Shown: positions 7,114 to 18,025, counted from the stretch's first letter. The stretch: 25,633 nt of DNA from UBA668 sp966112835 (GCA_966112835.1 CBHWEI010000022.1:1-25633), one strand, 5' to 3'. Notes: generated by a model not told the origin, from the letters alone. Numbers and translations: made by a program.

Positions 7114-8100
7114 ATGGCAGGGCGCACCGAGATCGATGTCGTTGCCGACGCGTCGGCAGCGCCGGCTCGACGCTTCGGCTGGGCGGCCGGTTCGGCCGCG
7201 TCCGTCGCCGTCATGGCCATGGCCATGTACGCATTCGCGACCGGTGGCGTCTCGGGGCGTTCGGCCATCGGTGGGCAGAACGAGACCTCCACCGCGACGT
7301 CGGTGAACGTGTCGATCGACACCACCACGGCGGTGTCCAGCGAGCCCGCCGTGCCGCCCACGGGCACCGATCTGGCCAGTCCGGACACCGGCGTGCGCGA
7401 CACCGCCGGCGGCATCAGCGACCCGACCGCCGCCACCGGTGTGGAGGGCGAGGAGACCGTGCCGGTCACCGCCGAGGGCGGGCTGGAGCTGCCGACCTCG
7501 AACACCTACCCATACCACAGCACTGGGCCCGACTGGCCGGGGCTGAACACCACCGACCCGCGATGCGCTGCCGTGCTGGCGAACCAGCGAATCCTGGAGC
7601 TGCCGAACATGTTGGGCCTCACGCTGCCGCAGGCGCTGGCCTCGGCCGACCCCATCGGCATGTACTCGTACTGCACCAACGGCACCAGCATCGAGATCCA
7701 GTTCACCAGTGCCGCCGAGGTGTGCACGGCGAACCCGGCGCAGTTCGACCGCATCGCCGCGCAGACACCGGCCGCCGGCACGCGCGTGCGGCCCGGGGGC
7801 TTCCCGGTGCGGCTGACCTTCTACCGAAACTGCCCGGTCGACACGGGCCCGCCCACCACGCCCACCACGCCCGAGCCGCCGACCACGCCGTCGCCCACCA
7901 CGCCCACGCCGACCACGCCGGGCACGGTCAACCCGCCGGCCTCCACGCCCGTGACGACCCCGGTGACGACGCCGGTCACGGCCTCGCCGGCCACTGGCGC
8001 GCCGGCCACGGGCGACACGGTGAACACCCAGCCCGTCGACGCCGCGCCGGTGAACGCGTCACCGGCGGACGCATCGTCCACCGCCGCGTCGTTGCCCTGA
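7114..8100 (+). CDS. Membrane-anchored or exported protein with one PASTA-like domain and Pro/Thr tail
   Basis: Protein of 328 aa with no assigned function. A short cytoplasmic N-terminus is followed by one hydrophobic segment (about 23-43), then a Thr/Ser/Gly-rich stretch to about 145 that looks extracytoplasmic. Residues 162-238 resemble a PASTA domain: LPNMLGLTLPQALA, then near its end QTPAAGTRVRPG and PVRLTFY. Four cysteines (151, 187, 204, 240) bracket it and could form two disulfides. The tail (245-328) is low-complexity Pro/Thr/Ala with repeated TTP units, a wall-spanning or O-glycosylatable type. PASTA domains bind peptidoglycan or muropeptides or mediate protein contacts in kinases and penicillin-binding proteins; here no kinase or transpeptidase domain is attached. 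AGGA at 7101-7104 is a possible ribosome binding site, and the weak hexamer CAGGAT at 7100-7105 a possible -10. Confidence 0.78.
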   Translation: MAGRTEIDVVADASAAPARRFGWAAGSAASVAVMAMAMYAFATGGVSGRSAIGGQNETSTATSVNVSIDTTTAVSSEPAVPPTGTDLASPDTGVRDTAGGISDPTAATGVEGEETVPVTAEGGLELPTSNTYPYHSTGPDWPGLNTTDPRCAAVLANQRILELPNMLGLTLPQALASADPIGMYSYCTNGTSIEIQFTSAAEVCTANPAQFDRIAAQTPAAGTRVRPGGFPVRLTFYRNCPVDTGPPTTPTTPEPPTTPSPTTPTPTTPGTVNPPASTPVTTPVTTPVTASPATGAPATGDTVNTQPVDAAPVNASPADASSTAASLP

Positions 8101-8140
8101 TCGTTGGCCTGAGCCCTGCCCCGAGCGCTGCCGCGAACGT

Positions 8141-9781
8141 CTAGAAGGTGCTGACCAGGGGAGCGCTCAGCACGGCGCTCAGGCTGTCGGCCGGCTGCGG
8201 CAGGGCGAACAGGTAGCCCTGGCCCAGGCGGCACCCCATGCGCACCAGGCGGTCGCACTGCAGTTGCATCTCGATGCCCTCGGCGATGACGGTCAGGCCG
8301 GCCTCGGCCGCCATGGCGATCATCGCCTTCACCACCACCGGCTCGCGGTCGCCGTTCACGACCTGGCTGGTGAAGCGACGGTCCAGCTTCACGCCGCTGA
8401 TGGGCAGCGAGGTGAGCGTCTCGAGCGAGGCGAAGCCCGTGCCGAAGTCGTCGAGCACCAGCTGCACGCCCAGGTCGGCCACGGCCAGCAGCTCGCGGCG
8501 CACGTTGGTGGGCAGGTCGAAGCTCTGCCGCTCGCCCAGCTCGATGGACAACGCCTCGGCCGGCACACGGTGCTTGGCCAGCAGGGTGGACACGCTGGAC
8601 AGCAGGCTCTCCTCGGGCTTCGAGTCGAACTCGAAGTTCACGGCCAGCTGCAAGTTGGGCACGATGTGGCGGAACTCGGACAGGTGGGCCAGGCCGTCGT
8701 CGAGGATGCGGTCGAACAGCGCACCCAGCAGGCCGGCCTGCTGCACGGCGCGCAGGAACTGGTCGGGTTCGCGGATGCCGTCGCGGGTCTGCCAGCGGGC
8801 CAGCGCCTCGATGGCGACCACGGCGCCGGTGCGCAGGTCGACGATGGGCTGGAAGTAGGCCTTGATGGCGCCCAGCTCGATGGCCTCGAGCACCGCGGCG
8901 GCCTCGGTGGCGTCGGCGGTGGGGGCGTGGCGGGTGGCGTGGTTCTGCTCGAGCTGTTCCTCGGCATCCAGGATGGAGCCGTCCAGCCCGGTGTCCGGGT
9001 GACGCACGCCCACGCCCAGGGCCACCGAGATCTCGGCAGCCGTGAACGCCTGGCGGAGCAGCCGCTCGACCTCGGAGATCTCGTGGTCCTGTGCGCCGAC
9101 CATCAGCACGCCCAGGCGGTCGCCGCTGATGCGGGCGCCGTAATGCTGGTCGCCCAGGATGTCGCGCACCAGCGTGCCGGCCGTGCGCAGCTGCTCGTCG
9201 CCGGCCGAGTGGCCGTGCAGCTCGTTGTTGCGCTTCAGGTCGTCCATCTCGATGACGAACGCCGCGGCGTTCTCGCCGAACTCGGCGCAGAAGTGCTCGT
9301 CGTCGCGCAGGCGGTGCTCCCAGGCCTGACGCGTTGCCAGCCCGGTGAGCGGGTCCGAATGGCCGTCGCCGGCCTCGGTGGCGCGACGGTCGGCCGCGCG
9401 GCGTTCGAACGCGAGCGTGCGCTCGCAGTGCGCGAGCGCGCCGAGCACCGTGGCGAACGCGTCGGCCGTGGTGCGCAGGGTCTCGAGCTCGTGGTGCTGC
9501 AGGGGAGCGGCGCCGAATCCGACCAGCTCGCCGAACAGTCGGCCGTCGCTGAGCATCATCGGGACGGCGATGCGGCAGGCCGCGCCCTCGCCCACGTTGT
9601 TGGCGACGGACTGGTGGATGCGGATGGTCGAGCTGGGATCGACGACGGCCAGGACCTGGCTGACACCGGCGTTGGTACGCGTGAGCAGCCATGTCGGCAG
9701 GCCCGACGTGGTCGACAGGTGGTCGAGCACGCCCAGCGACGTCCTGGTGAAGTTCGTGTCGTGGCCCCAACCGTTCGGCAT
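8141..9781 (-). CDS. GAF-GGDEF-EAL protein, probable c-di-GMP phosphodiesterase
   Basis: Protein of 546 aa without membrane segments. A GAF-like sensory region (about 15-115) is followed by a GGDEF domain (about 140-265) and an EAL domain (about 295-540). The GGDEF fold is recognisable (SDPLTGLATR, NNELHGHSAGDEQL), but its signature is SGDRL (219-223), so cyclase activity is unlikely. In the EAL domain the metal-binding and catalytic positions appear kept: E325 in EALARW, N382, E414, D444/D445 in DDFGTGF, K465, E501 in AEGIE, and Q521 in GQGYLF. The conserved ET after AEGI is EM. I infer active hydrolysis of c-di-GMP to pGpG, with the GGDEF part perhaps binding GTP as a regulator. GAAGG 6 nt before the ATG is a clear Shine-Dalgarno sequence, unlike most neighbours. 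Confidence 0.9.
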   Translation of the reverse strand: MPNGWGHDTNFTRTSLGVLDHLSTTSGLPTWLLTRTNAGVSQVLAVVDPSSTIRIHQSVANNVGEGAACRIAVPMMLSDGRLFGELVGFGAAPLQHHELETLRTTADAFATVLGALAHCERTLAFERRAADRRATEAGDGHSDPLTGLATRQAWEHRLRDDEHFCAEFGENAAAFVIEMDDLKRNNELHGHSAGDEQLRTAGTLVRDILGDQHYGARISGDRLGVLMVGAQDHEISEVERLLRQAFTAAEISVALGVGVRHPDTGLDGSILDAEEQLEQNHATRHAPTADATEAAAVLEAIELGAIKAYFQPIVDLRTGAVVAIEALARWQTRDGIREPDQFLRAVQQAGLLGALFDRILDDGLAHLSEFRHIVPNLQLAVNFEFDSKPEESLLSSVSTLLAKHRVPAEALSIELGERQSFDLPTNVRRELLAVADLGVQLVLDDFGTGFASLETLTSLPISGVKLDRRFTSQVVNGDREPVVVKAMIAMAAEAGLTVIAEGIEMQLQCDRLVRMGCRLGQGYLFALPQPADSLSAVLSAPLVSTF

Positions 9782-9810
9782 GCAACCTTCATCGGCACGC
9801 GGAGCCCGTA

Positions 9811-9816
9811 CCTATA
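9811..9816 (-). promoter_or_regulatory. Possible -10 (TATAGG) of the EAL gene
   Basis: On the minus strand TATAGG lies about 30 nt upstream of the ATG at 9781, leaving a short leader that carries the Shine-Dalgarno GAAGG. The last base is not the preferred T, so this is tentative. The LexA-type box at 9819-9832 sits directly upstream, within the promoter spacer. Confidence 0.35.
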
Positions 9817-9818
9817 GG

Positions 9819-9832
9819 GGAACATCTGTTCG
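9819..9832. promoter_or_regulatory. LexA (SOS) box upstream of uvrA
   Basis: GGAACATCTGTTCG has the GAAC-N4-GTTC core of Gram-positive LexA operators and matches CGAACATATGTTCG at 12 of 14 positions. It abuts the expected uvrA -35 region (about 9832-9837; -10 at 9855). It also lies inside the probable promoter of the divergent EAL gene. Confidence 0.75.
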
Positions 9833-9854
9833 TTCTGAGGGGTTCGCGGTTTGG

Positions 9855-9860
9855 TAGCCT
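9855..9860 (+). promoter_or_regulatory. -10 hexamer TAGCCT of uvrA
   Basis: TAGCCT ends 6 nt before the ATG at 9867, giving a leaderless uvrA message. No Shine-Dalgarno sequence is present in the gap. Confidence 0.6.
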
Positions 9861-9866
9861 CGTGGA

Positions 9867-12724
<2,858 letters not shown>

Positions 12725-12728
<4 letters not shown>

Positions 12729-13981
12729 CCACCACCGCCAACCCCTACGCCGACGTCCAGCGCCGCACGCTGAACGTGCTGCGCGTCGCCCAGGTGCCCG
12801 GCCAGGCCGCCATCGCCGGCGTGGTCGCGGTGGGCGCGCTGCTGGCGAAGGACCTGCTGCACGGCAACGACCGGTTCGCCGGCTCGGGTGCTGCGGCGTT
12901 CACGTTCGGCGCCGCGTTCCTGGCCGTGCCGCTGTCGGCCTACATGCGCCGGCGCGGCCGTCGCCCGGGCCTGATGTTCGCGTTCGGACTGGGCGCGGTG
13001 GGCGCCACAGTCGCTGCCAGCGGTGGCCAACTGCGCGCCTTCCCGCTGTTCCTGGTGGGCATGCTCATGTTCGGTGGCGCTCAGGCCGCGACGCTGCAGG
13101 GCCGCTACGTGGCCGCCGACCTTGCCGCCGAGCACGAGCGGGCCAAGGCCATCGCCAGCGTCGTGGTGGTCGGCACGCTGGGCGCCATCTTCGGGCCCAT
13201 CCTCACGCCGTGGGAGAAGCGGGCCGGCGAGGCGTTGGGGCTCGACGAGTTCATCGGCCCGTTCCTGTTCGCCGCGCTGTTCCTGCTGGCGTCGTTGGCC
13301 ATCGTCAACCGGTTGCTGCGGCCCGACCCGCTGGCCGTCAACGGACAGATCGACCCGAATGCCGAGCGAGTGCGGCCGCTGCGCCAGGTGCGCCTGTCGT
13401 CGGGCGTCATCCGCCGCAGCCACCTGGCACCGCTCGGCCTGGCCGCCATGGTCGTGTCGCAGACCACCATGGTCGCGGTCATGACCATGACGCCGTCGCA
13501 CATGAAGGACCACGGCAACGCCGACATGTCGGCCTACGTCATCGCCCTGCACATCGCCGGCATGTACGCGTTCGCGCCGTTCGTCGGCCGCTTCGTCACC
13601 CGGGTGGGGCAGGTGCGCTCGGTCATGATCGGCGCGGTGGTGCTGGGCCTGGGCTGTGTGGTGGCCACGCTGGCCGGGTACGTGCCGGCGCTCATCTTCG
13701 CCGGCCTGTTCCTGTTGGGCATGGGCTGGAACATCGGTCTCATCGCCGGGTCGAGCATGCTCACCGGTGCCGTGCCCGAGCACGCCCGTGTGGAGGTGCA
13801 GGGCACCGCCGACCTCACCATGAGCTTCTGCGGTGGTGTGGCCGCGTTCGCCTCGGGCTTCATCAAGCAGGCGTGGGGCTACCACCTGCTCGCCGACGCG
13901 GCGACGCTGCTGGCCGGTGTGCTGCTGGTGCTGGGCTACATGCAGGCGCTGCGCCTGCGCCGGCCCGCCGTCGCCGTCTGA
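12725..13981 (+). CDS. Major facilitator superfamily transporter
   Basis: Protein of 418 aa with about 12 predicted membrane segments in two bundles, separated by a polar central loop (about 200-235, containing DPLAVNGQIDPNAE). A motif-A-like sequence, YMRRRGRRPGLMF, follows the second hydrophobic segment, and its weaker partner GRFVTRVGQVRSVM lies in the second half. It starts at a GTG that overlaps the uvrA stop by 4 bp, so it is probably translated by coupling from uvrA. Through the uvrA promoter it may be induced by DNA damage. The substrate is unknown; a drug or metabolite efflux role would fit, but the sequence does not show it. An MFS gene near uvr genes also occurs in mycobacteria. 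Confidence 0.88.
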
Positions 13982-14023
13982 GCCGCGCCGCGCGTGCGGT
14001 CGTGAGCCGAGTGACCGGCGCGG

Positions 14024-14893
14024 TCAGCGACCGCGCAGCTTCTTGCTGAGCTCGTTCAGGCGCGCCTTCTCGGTGCGGCTGAGTGCGTCCATGCCCTGGC
14101 TGCTGATCTTGTCGAGCAGCTGATTCAACTCGAGCTCCTCGATGGGCGAGTGCGCCGGCGCCGCCCACGGACCGGCGACCACGTCGCCGCCCTTCGACGA
14201 ACCCTTGCTCTTGCTCTTCGTGCGCGATGCCTTGGCCGGCTTGCTGCCGCCGCCACCCACACGTGGGATGAACTCGAAGTCGTCGAGCATGCCGAACTGA
14301 CGAGCGCCACCGAGCGCCATGATGATGACGGCGATGCCCATGACGAGCGACTCCCACATGCTGTCGCCGATGTACTGCAGCACCATGATGCCGACGTAGA
14401 CGGCGGCGAAGATCCAGATGGGGATGCCGAACCAGGCGGTCGCGGTGGGGTTGTCGAGTGCGTACACCACCAGCAACGCCAGGGCGAGCAGGTTCAGCCC
14501 GGCGATGCCCCTGTCGGGATCGAGTTGCAGGAACGTGACCAGGACCGCCGGCACCACGGTCATCACCGTGATGAGGATGGTGAACCGCTTGCGGCCAATG
14601 CGCTCTTCCACCATGTGGCCGACGAACCAGAAGAACACCATGGTGATCGCAGCCCACACCGTGGGCTCGGCGTACAGCGGCCAGGTGATGACGCGCCAGA
14701 AGTCGCCGTCACGCACGAGGAAGCCCGAGAAGATGAGATTCTTCTGCGAGACCGAGTCGATGGCGTACCAGAAGAAACTGAGGACGTTCAGCCCCACGAG
14801 CAGGGCCGTGGTGGTGACGTCGACGCTGCCGATGCGGAACCAGCCATCGCGTTGGCGTCGTTCGGGCATGGAGAACTGGTAGCGGCCAGGCAC
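14024..14893 (-). CDS. Rhomboid-fold membrane protein, probably protease-dead
   Basis: Protein of 289 aa. Residues 25-200 form about six hydrophobic segments with rhomboid landmarks: FWRVITWPLYAE (W66, R67) and FVGHMVEERIGRKRF (the family's ExxxGxxrF loop). The expected catalytic GxSG is GIAG at 129-132, so the serine is missing. There is no histidine at all between residues 94 and 247, so the catalytic His of the sixth segment is absent too. The tail is a Lys/Ser-rich linker (about 215-237) followed by a short helical module, IEELELNQLLDKISSQGMDALS, of a type often found at the C-terminus of bacterial rhomboids. I infer an inactive rhomboid acting as membrane scaffold or chaperone. The GTG at 14893 fits the -10; ATG at 14869 is an alternative. 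Confidence 0.8.
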   Translation of the reverse strand: MPGRYQFSMPERRQRDGWFRIGSVDVTTTALLVGLNVLSFFWYAIDSVSQKNLIFSGFLVRDGDFWRVITWPLYAEPTVWAAITMVFFWFVGHMVEERIGRKRFTILITVMTVVPAVLVTFLQLDPDRGIAGLNLLALALLVVYALDNPTATAWFGIPIWIFAAVYVGIMVLQYIGDSMWESLVMGIAVIIMALGGARQFGMLDDFEFIPRVGGGGSKPAKASRTKSKSKGSSKGGDVVAGPWAAPAHSPIEELELNQLLDKISSQGMDALSRTEKARLNELSKKLRGR

Positions 14894-14900
14894 GAGGGCA

Positions 14901-14910
14901 ACCCTATCCT
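14901..14910. promoter_or_regulatory. Overlapping divergent -10 hexamers (rhomboid-like / uvrC)
   Basis: On the plus strand TATCCT (14905-14910) ends 6 nt before the uvrC GTG at 14917. On the minus strand TAGGGT (14906-14901) ends 7 nt before the rhomboid-like GTG at 14893. The two hexamers share the TA step at 14905-14906. The whole intergenic space is 23 bp, so each promoter's -35 region lies inside the opposite gene. Confidence 0.6.
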
Positions 14911-14916
14911 GGGCAT

Positions 14917-16818
14917 GTGGTTGCCCGCCCGCCGTCCGGCACGATTCCCGAGTCGCCGGGGTCGTACCAGTTCAAGGACAAGGACGGGCGCGTCATCTAC
15001 GTGGGCAAGGCGTCGAGCCTGCGCCAGCGGCTGAGCCACTACTTCCAGGACCCGCGCAACCTGCACCCGCGAACGGCGCAGATGGTGGCGACGGCGGCGA
15101 CCGTCGAGTGGATCGAGGTCCGCAACGAGGTCGAGGCCTTGATGCTGGAGTACAGCCTCATCAAGCAGCACCGGCCGCGCTTCAACGTGCGCCTGCGCGA
15201 CGACAAGAGCTATCCGTTCCTGGCCGTCACGCTCGACGAGGAGTTCCCGCGCGCCATGGTCATGCGCGGCCGCAAACGCAAGGGCACCCGCTACTTCGGC
15301 CCCTACGCGCACGCCTATGCCATCCGCGACACGCTCGATCTGCTGCTGCGCAGCTTCCCCATCCGCACCTGCAGCCCCGGCAAGTTCAACGAGCACCATC
15401 GCCTGGGCCGGCCGTGCCTGCTGTTCCACATCGAGAAGTGCAGCGGCCCGTGCGTGGGCGAGATCGACGAGGCCGCGTACCGCGTGCTCGTGCAGGAGTT
15501 GGTCGACTTCCTCGACGGCGACACCGACGAGATCGTCAAGCGCCTCGAGAACGAGATGGCCGCGGCCGCCGGGGCGCTGGAGTACGAGCGGGCGGCCCGT
15601 GTGCGCGACCGGCTCATCGCCGTGCGCAAGGCCATCGAGAAGCAGCAGATGGTGGCCGAACGCAGCGAGGACATCGACGTGGTCGGCATCGCCGACGACG
15701 AGTTGGAAGCCGCGGTGCAGGTGTTCTTCGTCCGTAAAGGCCGGGTGGTCGGCCGCAAAGGTTTCATCCTCGACAAGGTGGAGGAGCTGTCGCCCGGCGG
15801 GCTGGTGGACCGCATCCTGGAAGAGCTGTACGGCGACGAGCCGCCCGCCGGTGTGCCCAAGCAGGTGCTCGTGCCGGTCGAGCCCGACGACGCGCCCACC
15901 TACGAGGAGTGGCTCAGCCACCTGCGCGGCAGCCGCGTGCAGATCCGCGTGCCGCAGCGCGGCGACAAGCGCGAGCTGCACGGCACGGTCACCCGCAACG
16001 CGCAGGAGGAGTTCCTGCGCCACCGACTGCGCCGGGCCGGCGACCACAACGCACGCAGCCGGGCGCTCACCGAGCTGCAGGACCTGCTGGGGCTGCCCGA
16101 GGCGCCGCTGCGCATCGAGTGCTACGACATGGCGCACCTGCAGGGCACCGACTACGTGGGCAGCATGGTGGTGCTGGAGGACGGGCTGCCGAACAAGCGC
16201 GAGTACCGGCGCTTCAAGGTGAAGGACGTGCCCGGCAACGACGACTACGCCGCCATGGAAGAGGTGCTCACCCGCCGGCTGAGCGCCTACCTGAACGAGC
16301 GCGACCATCCCCTCGACGACGAGCTGGCCGACGAGCCCGGCGCACGAGGTCGGCCGAAGAAGTTCGCCTACCCGCCGCAGCTGCTGGTGGTCGACGGTGG
16401 CAAGGGCCAGCTCGCCGTGGCCGAGCGCGTGGTGCGATCGCTCGGTCTGCAGGACGAGATCCCCATCGCCTCGCTCGCCAAGCGATTCGAAGAGGTGTAC
16501 CTGCCCGGCCGCAGCACGCCGGTGGAGGTGCCCCGCGGCAGCGACGCGCTGTTCATGCTGCAGCGCATCCGCGACGAGGCCCACCGCTTCGCCAACTCGT
16601 TCCACCGCGAACTGCGCGGCAAGCGGATGACGAAGAGCTCGCTCGACGACATCCCCGGCCTCGGCGAGGCGCGGCGCAAGAAGCTCGTCCAGGCGCTCGG
16701 TGGGGTGAACGCGGTGAAGGCCGCCTCGCTCGACACGCTGCAGCAGCTGTCGTTCCTGCCCGACGCCGTCGCCGAAGCCATCCACGCCAAGTTCCACCCA
16801 CCCGCACCCCCGTCCTGA
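14917..16818 (+). CDS. uvrC: Excinuclease ABC subunit C (UvrC)
   Basis: Dual nuclease that cuts both sides of a lesion marked by UvrB. Length is 633 aa, normal. The N-terminal GIY-YIG domain (about 8-95) shows GSYQFKDKDG, IYVGKA and EALMLEYSLIK, with E78 the likely metal ligand. A UVR motif lies at about 205-235 (LENEMAAAAGALEYERAARVRDRL) and pairs with that of UvrB. The RNase H-like 5' nuclease domain has IECYDMAHLQGTDYVGSMV (about 403-421) and LLVVDGGKGQL, with conserved Asp. Tandem helix-hairpin-helix repeats at the end (LDDIPGLGEARRKKLVQALGG) bind DNA. The start is GTG at 14917, six bases after TATCCT. No LexA-type box is visible nearby, unlike uvrA and uvrB. Confidence 0.96.
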   Translation: MVARPPSGTIPESPGSYQFKDKDGRVIYVGKASSLRQRLSHYFQDPRNLHPRTAQMVATAATVEWIEVRNEVEALMLEYSLIKQHRPRFNVRLRDDKSYPFLAVTLDEEFPRAMVMRGRKRKGTRYFGPYAHAYAIRDTLDLLLRSFPIRTCSPGKFNEHHRLGRPCLLFHIEKCSGPCVGEIDEAAYRVLVQELVDFLDGDTDEIVKRLENEMAAAAGALEYERAARVRDRLIAVRKAIEKQQMVAERSEDIDVVGIADDELEAAVQVFFVRKGRVVGRKGFILDKVEELSPGGLVDRILEELYGDEPPAGVPKQVLVPVEPDDAPTYEEWLSHLRGSRVQIRVPQRGDKRELHGTVTRNAQEEFLRHRLRRAGDHNARSRALTELQDLLGLPEAPLRIECYDMAHLQGTDYVGSMVVLEDGLPNKREYRRFKVKDVPGNDDYAAMEEVLTRRLSAYLNERDHPLDDELADEPGARGRPKKFAYPPQLLVVDGGKGQLAVAERVVRSLGLQDEIPIASLAKRFEEVYLPGRSTPVEVPRGSDALFMLQRIRDEAHRFANSFHRELRGKRMTKSSLDDIPGLGEARRKKLVQALGGVNAVKAASLDTLQQLSFLPDAVAEAIHAKFHPPAPPS

Positions 16819-16859
16819 CCCCCGGCGCCTCGCCCTGGGTTGGGCGCGATCCTGAGCTC

Positions 16860-16865
16860 TACGCT
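16860..16865 (+). promoter_or_regulatory. -10 hexamer TACGCT of the M20 gene
   Basis: TACGCT ends 7 nt before the ATG at 16873. This favours that ATG over an in-frame upstream start at 16840, which would lie before the promoter. Confidence 0.55.
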
Positions 16866-16872
16866 GCGGGCG

Positions 16873-17985
16873 ATGAGTGGACCGGATGATGTGGTCGAGC
16901 TGACGGCGGCGCTGGCGGCGATCGACTCGGTGAACCCCGACCTGGTGGCGGGCGGCGCGGGCGAGGGCGCCATGGCCGACTTCGTCGCCGAATGGTGCGC
17001 AGCCCGCGGGCTGGAGGTGCACCGCACCGAGGCGGCTCCGGGCCGCCCGAACGTGGTGGCGGTGCGCAAGGGGAGTGGCGGCGGCCGTTCGTTGCTGTTC
17101 AACGGCCACATGGACACGGTCGGCTCGACCGGCGCCGAGACCATGCGCGTGTTCCACGACGCCGGCCGCCTGCACGGCCGCGGCGTGCTCGACACGAAGG
17201 GCGGGCTCGCCGCCGCCATGGTGACGGCTGCCGCCATCCGCCCCGGCGAACTGGCGGGCGACGTCATCGTCGCCGCGGTGGCCGACGAGGAGATGGGCAG
17301 CGTCGGCACCGAGGCGCTCGTGCGCGACTGGCAGCCCGACGCGGCAGTGGTGCTGGAGCCCACGGACCTGCGGGTCATCCGCAGCCACCGCGGCTGGGCG
17401 ATGGTGCGCGCCCAGTTCACCGGCCTCCCCAGCCACACGTCGCGGCCGGACCGCGGCATCAACGCCGTGCATGCCGCGGCGCGTGCGGCGCTGGCGATCG
17501 TCGAGCTCGACCGGTCGTGGGAGGTGCGCGGCGACATCACGTCGCGCCCCCTGGTGCTCGCCAACGCCGCGCACAGCGAGGGGTCACCGGCGACGGTGCC
17601 CGACCGTTGCACGCTGCTGGTGGAACTGCGCACCGTCGCCCCCGACGAGGACGAGCAGATCGCCGCGGCCATGGCCGCCGTGCGCGAGGCCGCGGGCGAC
17701 TGCTCGGTGGAGGTGGGCGTCACCCTGCACCGTCGGGCCATGTCGTTGGCCGACGACCACCCCTTCCTGGCCACCGTGGTCGACGTGGTGGGTGGCGAGC
17801 CGGCGAACGCGCCCTACTGGACCGACGCCGCGCTGCACGAGGCCGTGGGCACGCCCGCGGTGGTGCTCGGCCCCACCGGCGAGGGCCTGCACGAGCACCT
17901 CGAGTGGGTCACCGAGGACAGCCTGCGCTCACTCGCATCGATGCTCGGCGACATCGCCCGGCGGTGGAGCGGCCCGCCCCGCTGA
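16873..17985 (+). CDS. M20-family metallopeptidase / amidohydrolase (ArgE-DapE type)
   Basis: Protein of 370 aa from the ATG at 16873. M20 landmarks are in order: the first zinc ligand in NGHMDTVG (His and Asp), the bridging Asp in GRGVLDTKGG, the catalytic Glu pair in ADEEMGS, a ligand in VLEPTDLRV, the lid/dimerisation domain from about RGWAMVRAQFTGLPSHTSRP, and the last His in GEGLHEHLEWV. Such enzymes use two zinc ions to hydrolyse N-acyl amino acids or small peptides. The family includes acetylornithine deacetylase (ArgE) and succinyl-diaminopimelate desuccinylase (DapE). The sequence alone does not decide the substrate, and no arginine or lysine pathway genes are nearby, so no symbol is given. 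It ends next to a strong hairpin shared with the convergent oxidoreductase gene. Confidence 0.88.
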   Translation: MSGPDDVVELTAALAAIDSVNPDLVAGGAGEGAMADFVAEWCAARGLEVHRTEAAPGRPNVVAVRKGSGGGRSLLFNGHMDTVGSTGAETMRVFHDAGRLHGRGVLDTKGGLAAAMVTAAAIRPGELAGDVIVAAVADEEMGSVGTEALVRDWQPDAAVVLEPTDLRVIRSHRGWAMVRAQFTGLPSHTSRPDRGINAVHAAARAALAIVELDRSWEVRGDITSRPLVLANAAHSEGSPATVPDRCTLLVELRTVAPDEDEQIAAAMAAVREAAGDCSVEVGVTLHRRAMSLADDHPFLATVVDVVGGEPANAPYWTDAALHEAVGTPAVVLGPTGEGLHEHLEWVTEDSLRSLASMLGDIARRWSGPPR

Positions 17986-17988
17986 TCC

Positions 17989-18025
17989 GAGTGCTCACTC
18001 GCACCCCGGGTGTGAGTGAGCACTC
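17989..18025. terminator. Strong bidirectional hairpin between convergent genes
   Basis: Perfect 12-bp arms GAGTGCTCACTC (17989-18000) and GAGTGAGCACTC (18014-18025) flank a 13-nt centre that itself continues pairing (CAC/GTG plus C-G), giving about 17 bp including one G-T pair. It starts 3 nt after the M20 stop. No T-tract follows. Confidence 0.7.

Noticed and set aside
7846..8095. Repeat-rich DNA that resembles a small array
   Set aside because: It encodes the in-frame Pro/Thr tail of the PASTA-like protein; units are short codon repeats without spacers, so it is not a CRISPR.
14013..14025. Hairpin GACCG-GCG-CGGTC between the MFS and rhomboid-like genes
   Set aside because: 5-bp stem with a 3-nt loop overlapping a stop codon; too weak to call in GC-rich DNA.
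16819..16859. Terminator hairpin between uvrC and the M20 gene
   Set aside because: Only a 5-bp GCGCC/GGCGC stem with a long loop, not better than expected for such GC content.
16840..16872. Upstream start of the M20 gene at 16840
   Set aside because: It precedes the -10 hexamer at 16860-16865 and adds residues with no family similarity; the ATG at 16873 has the standard 7-nt distance.
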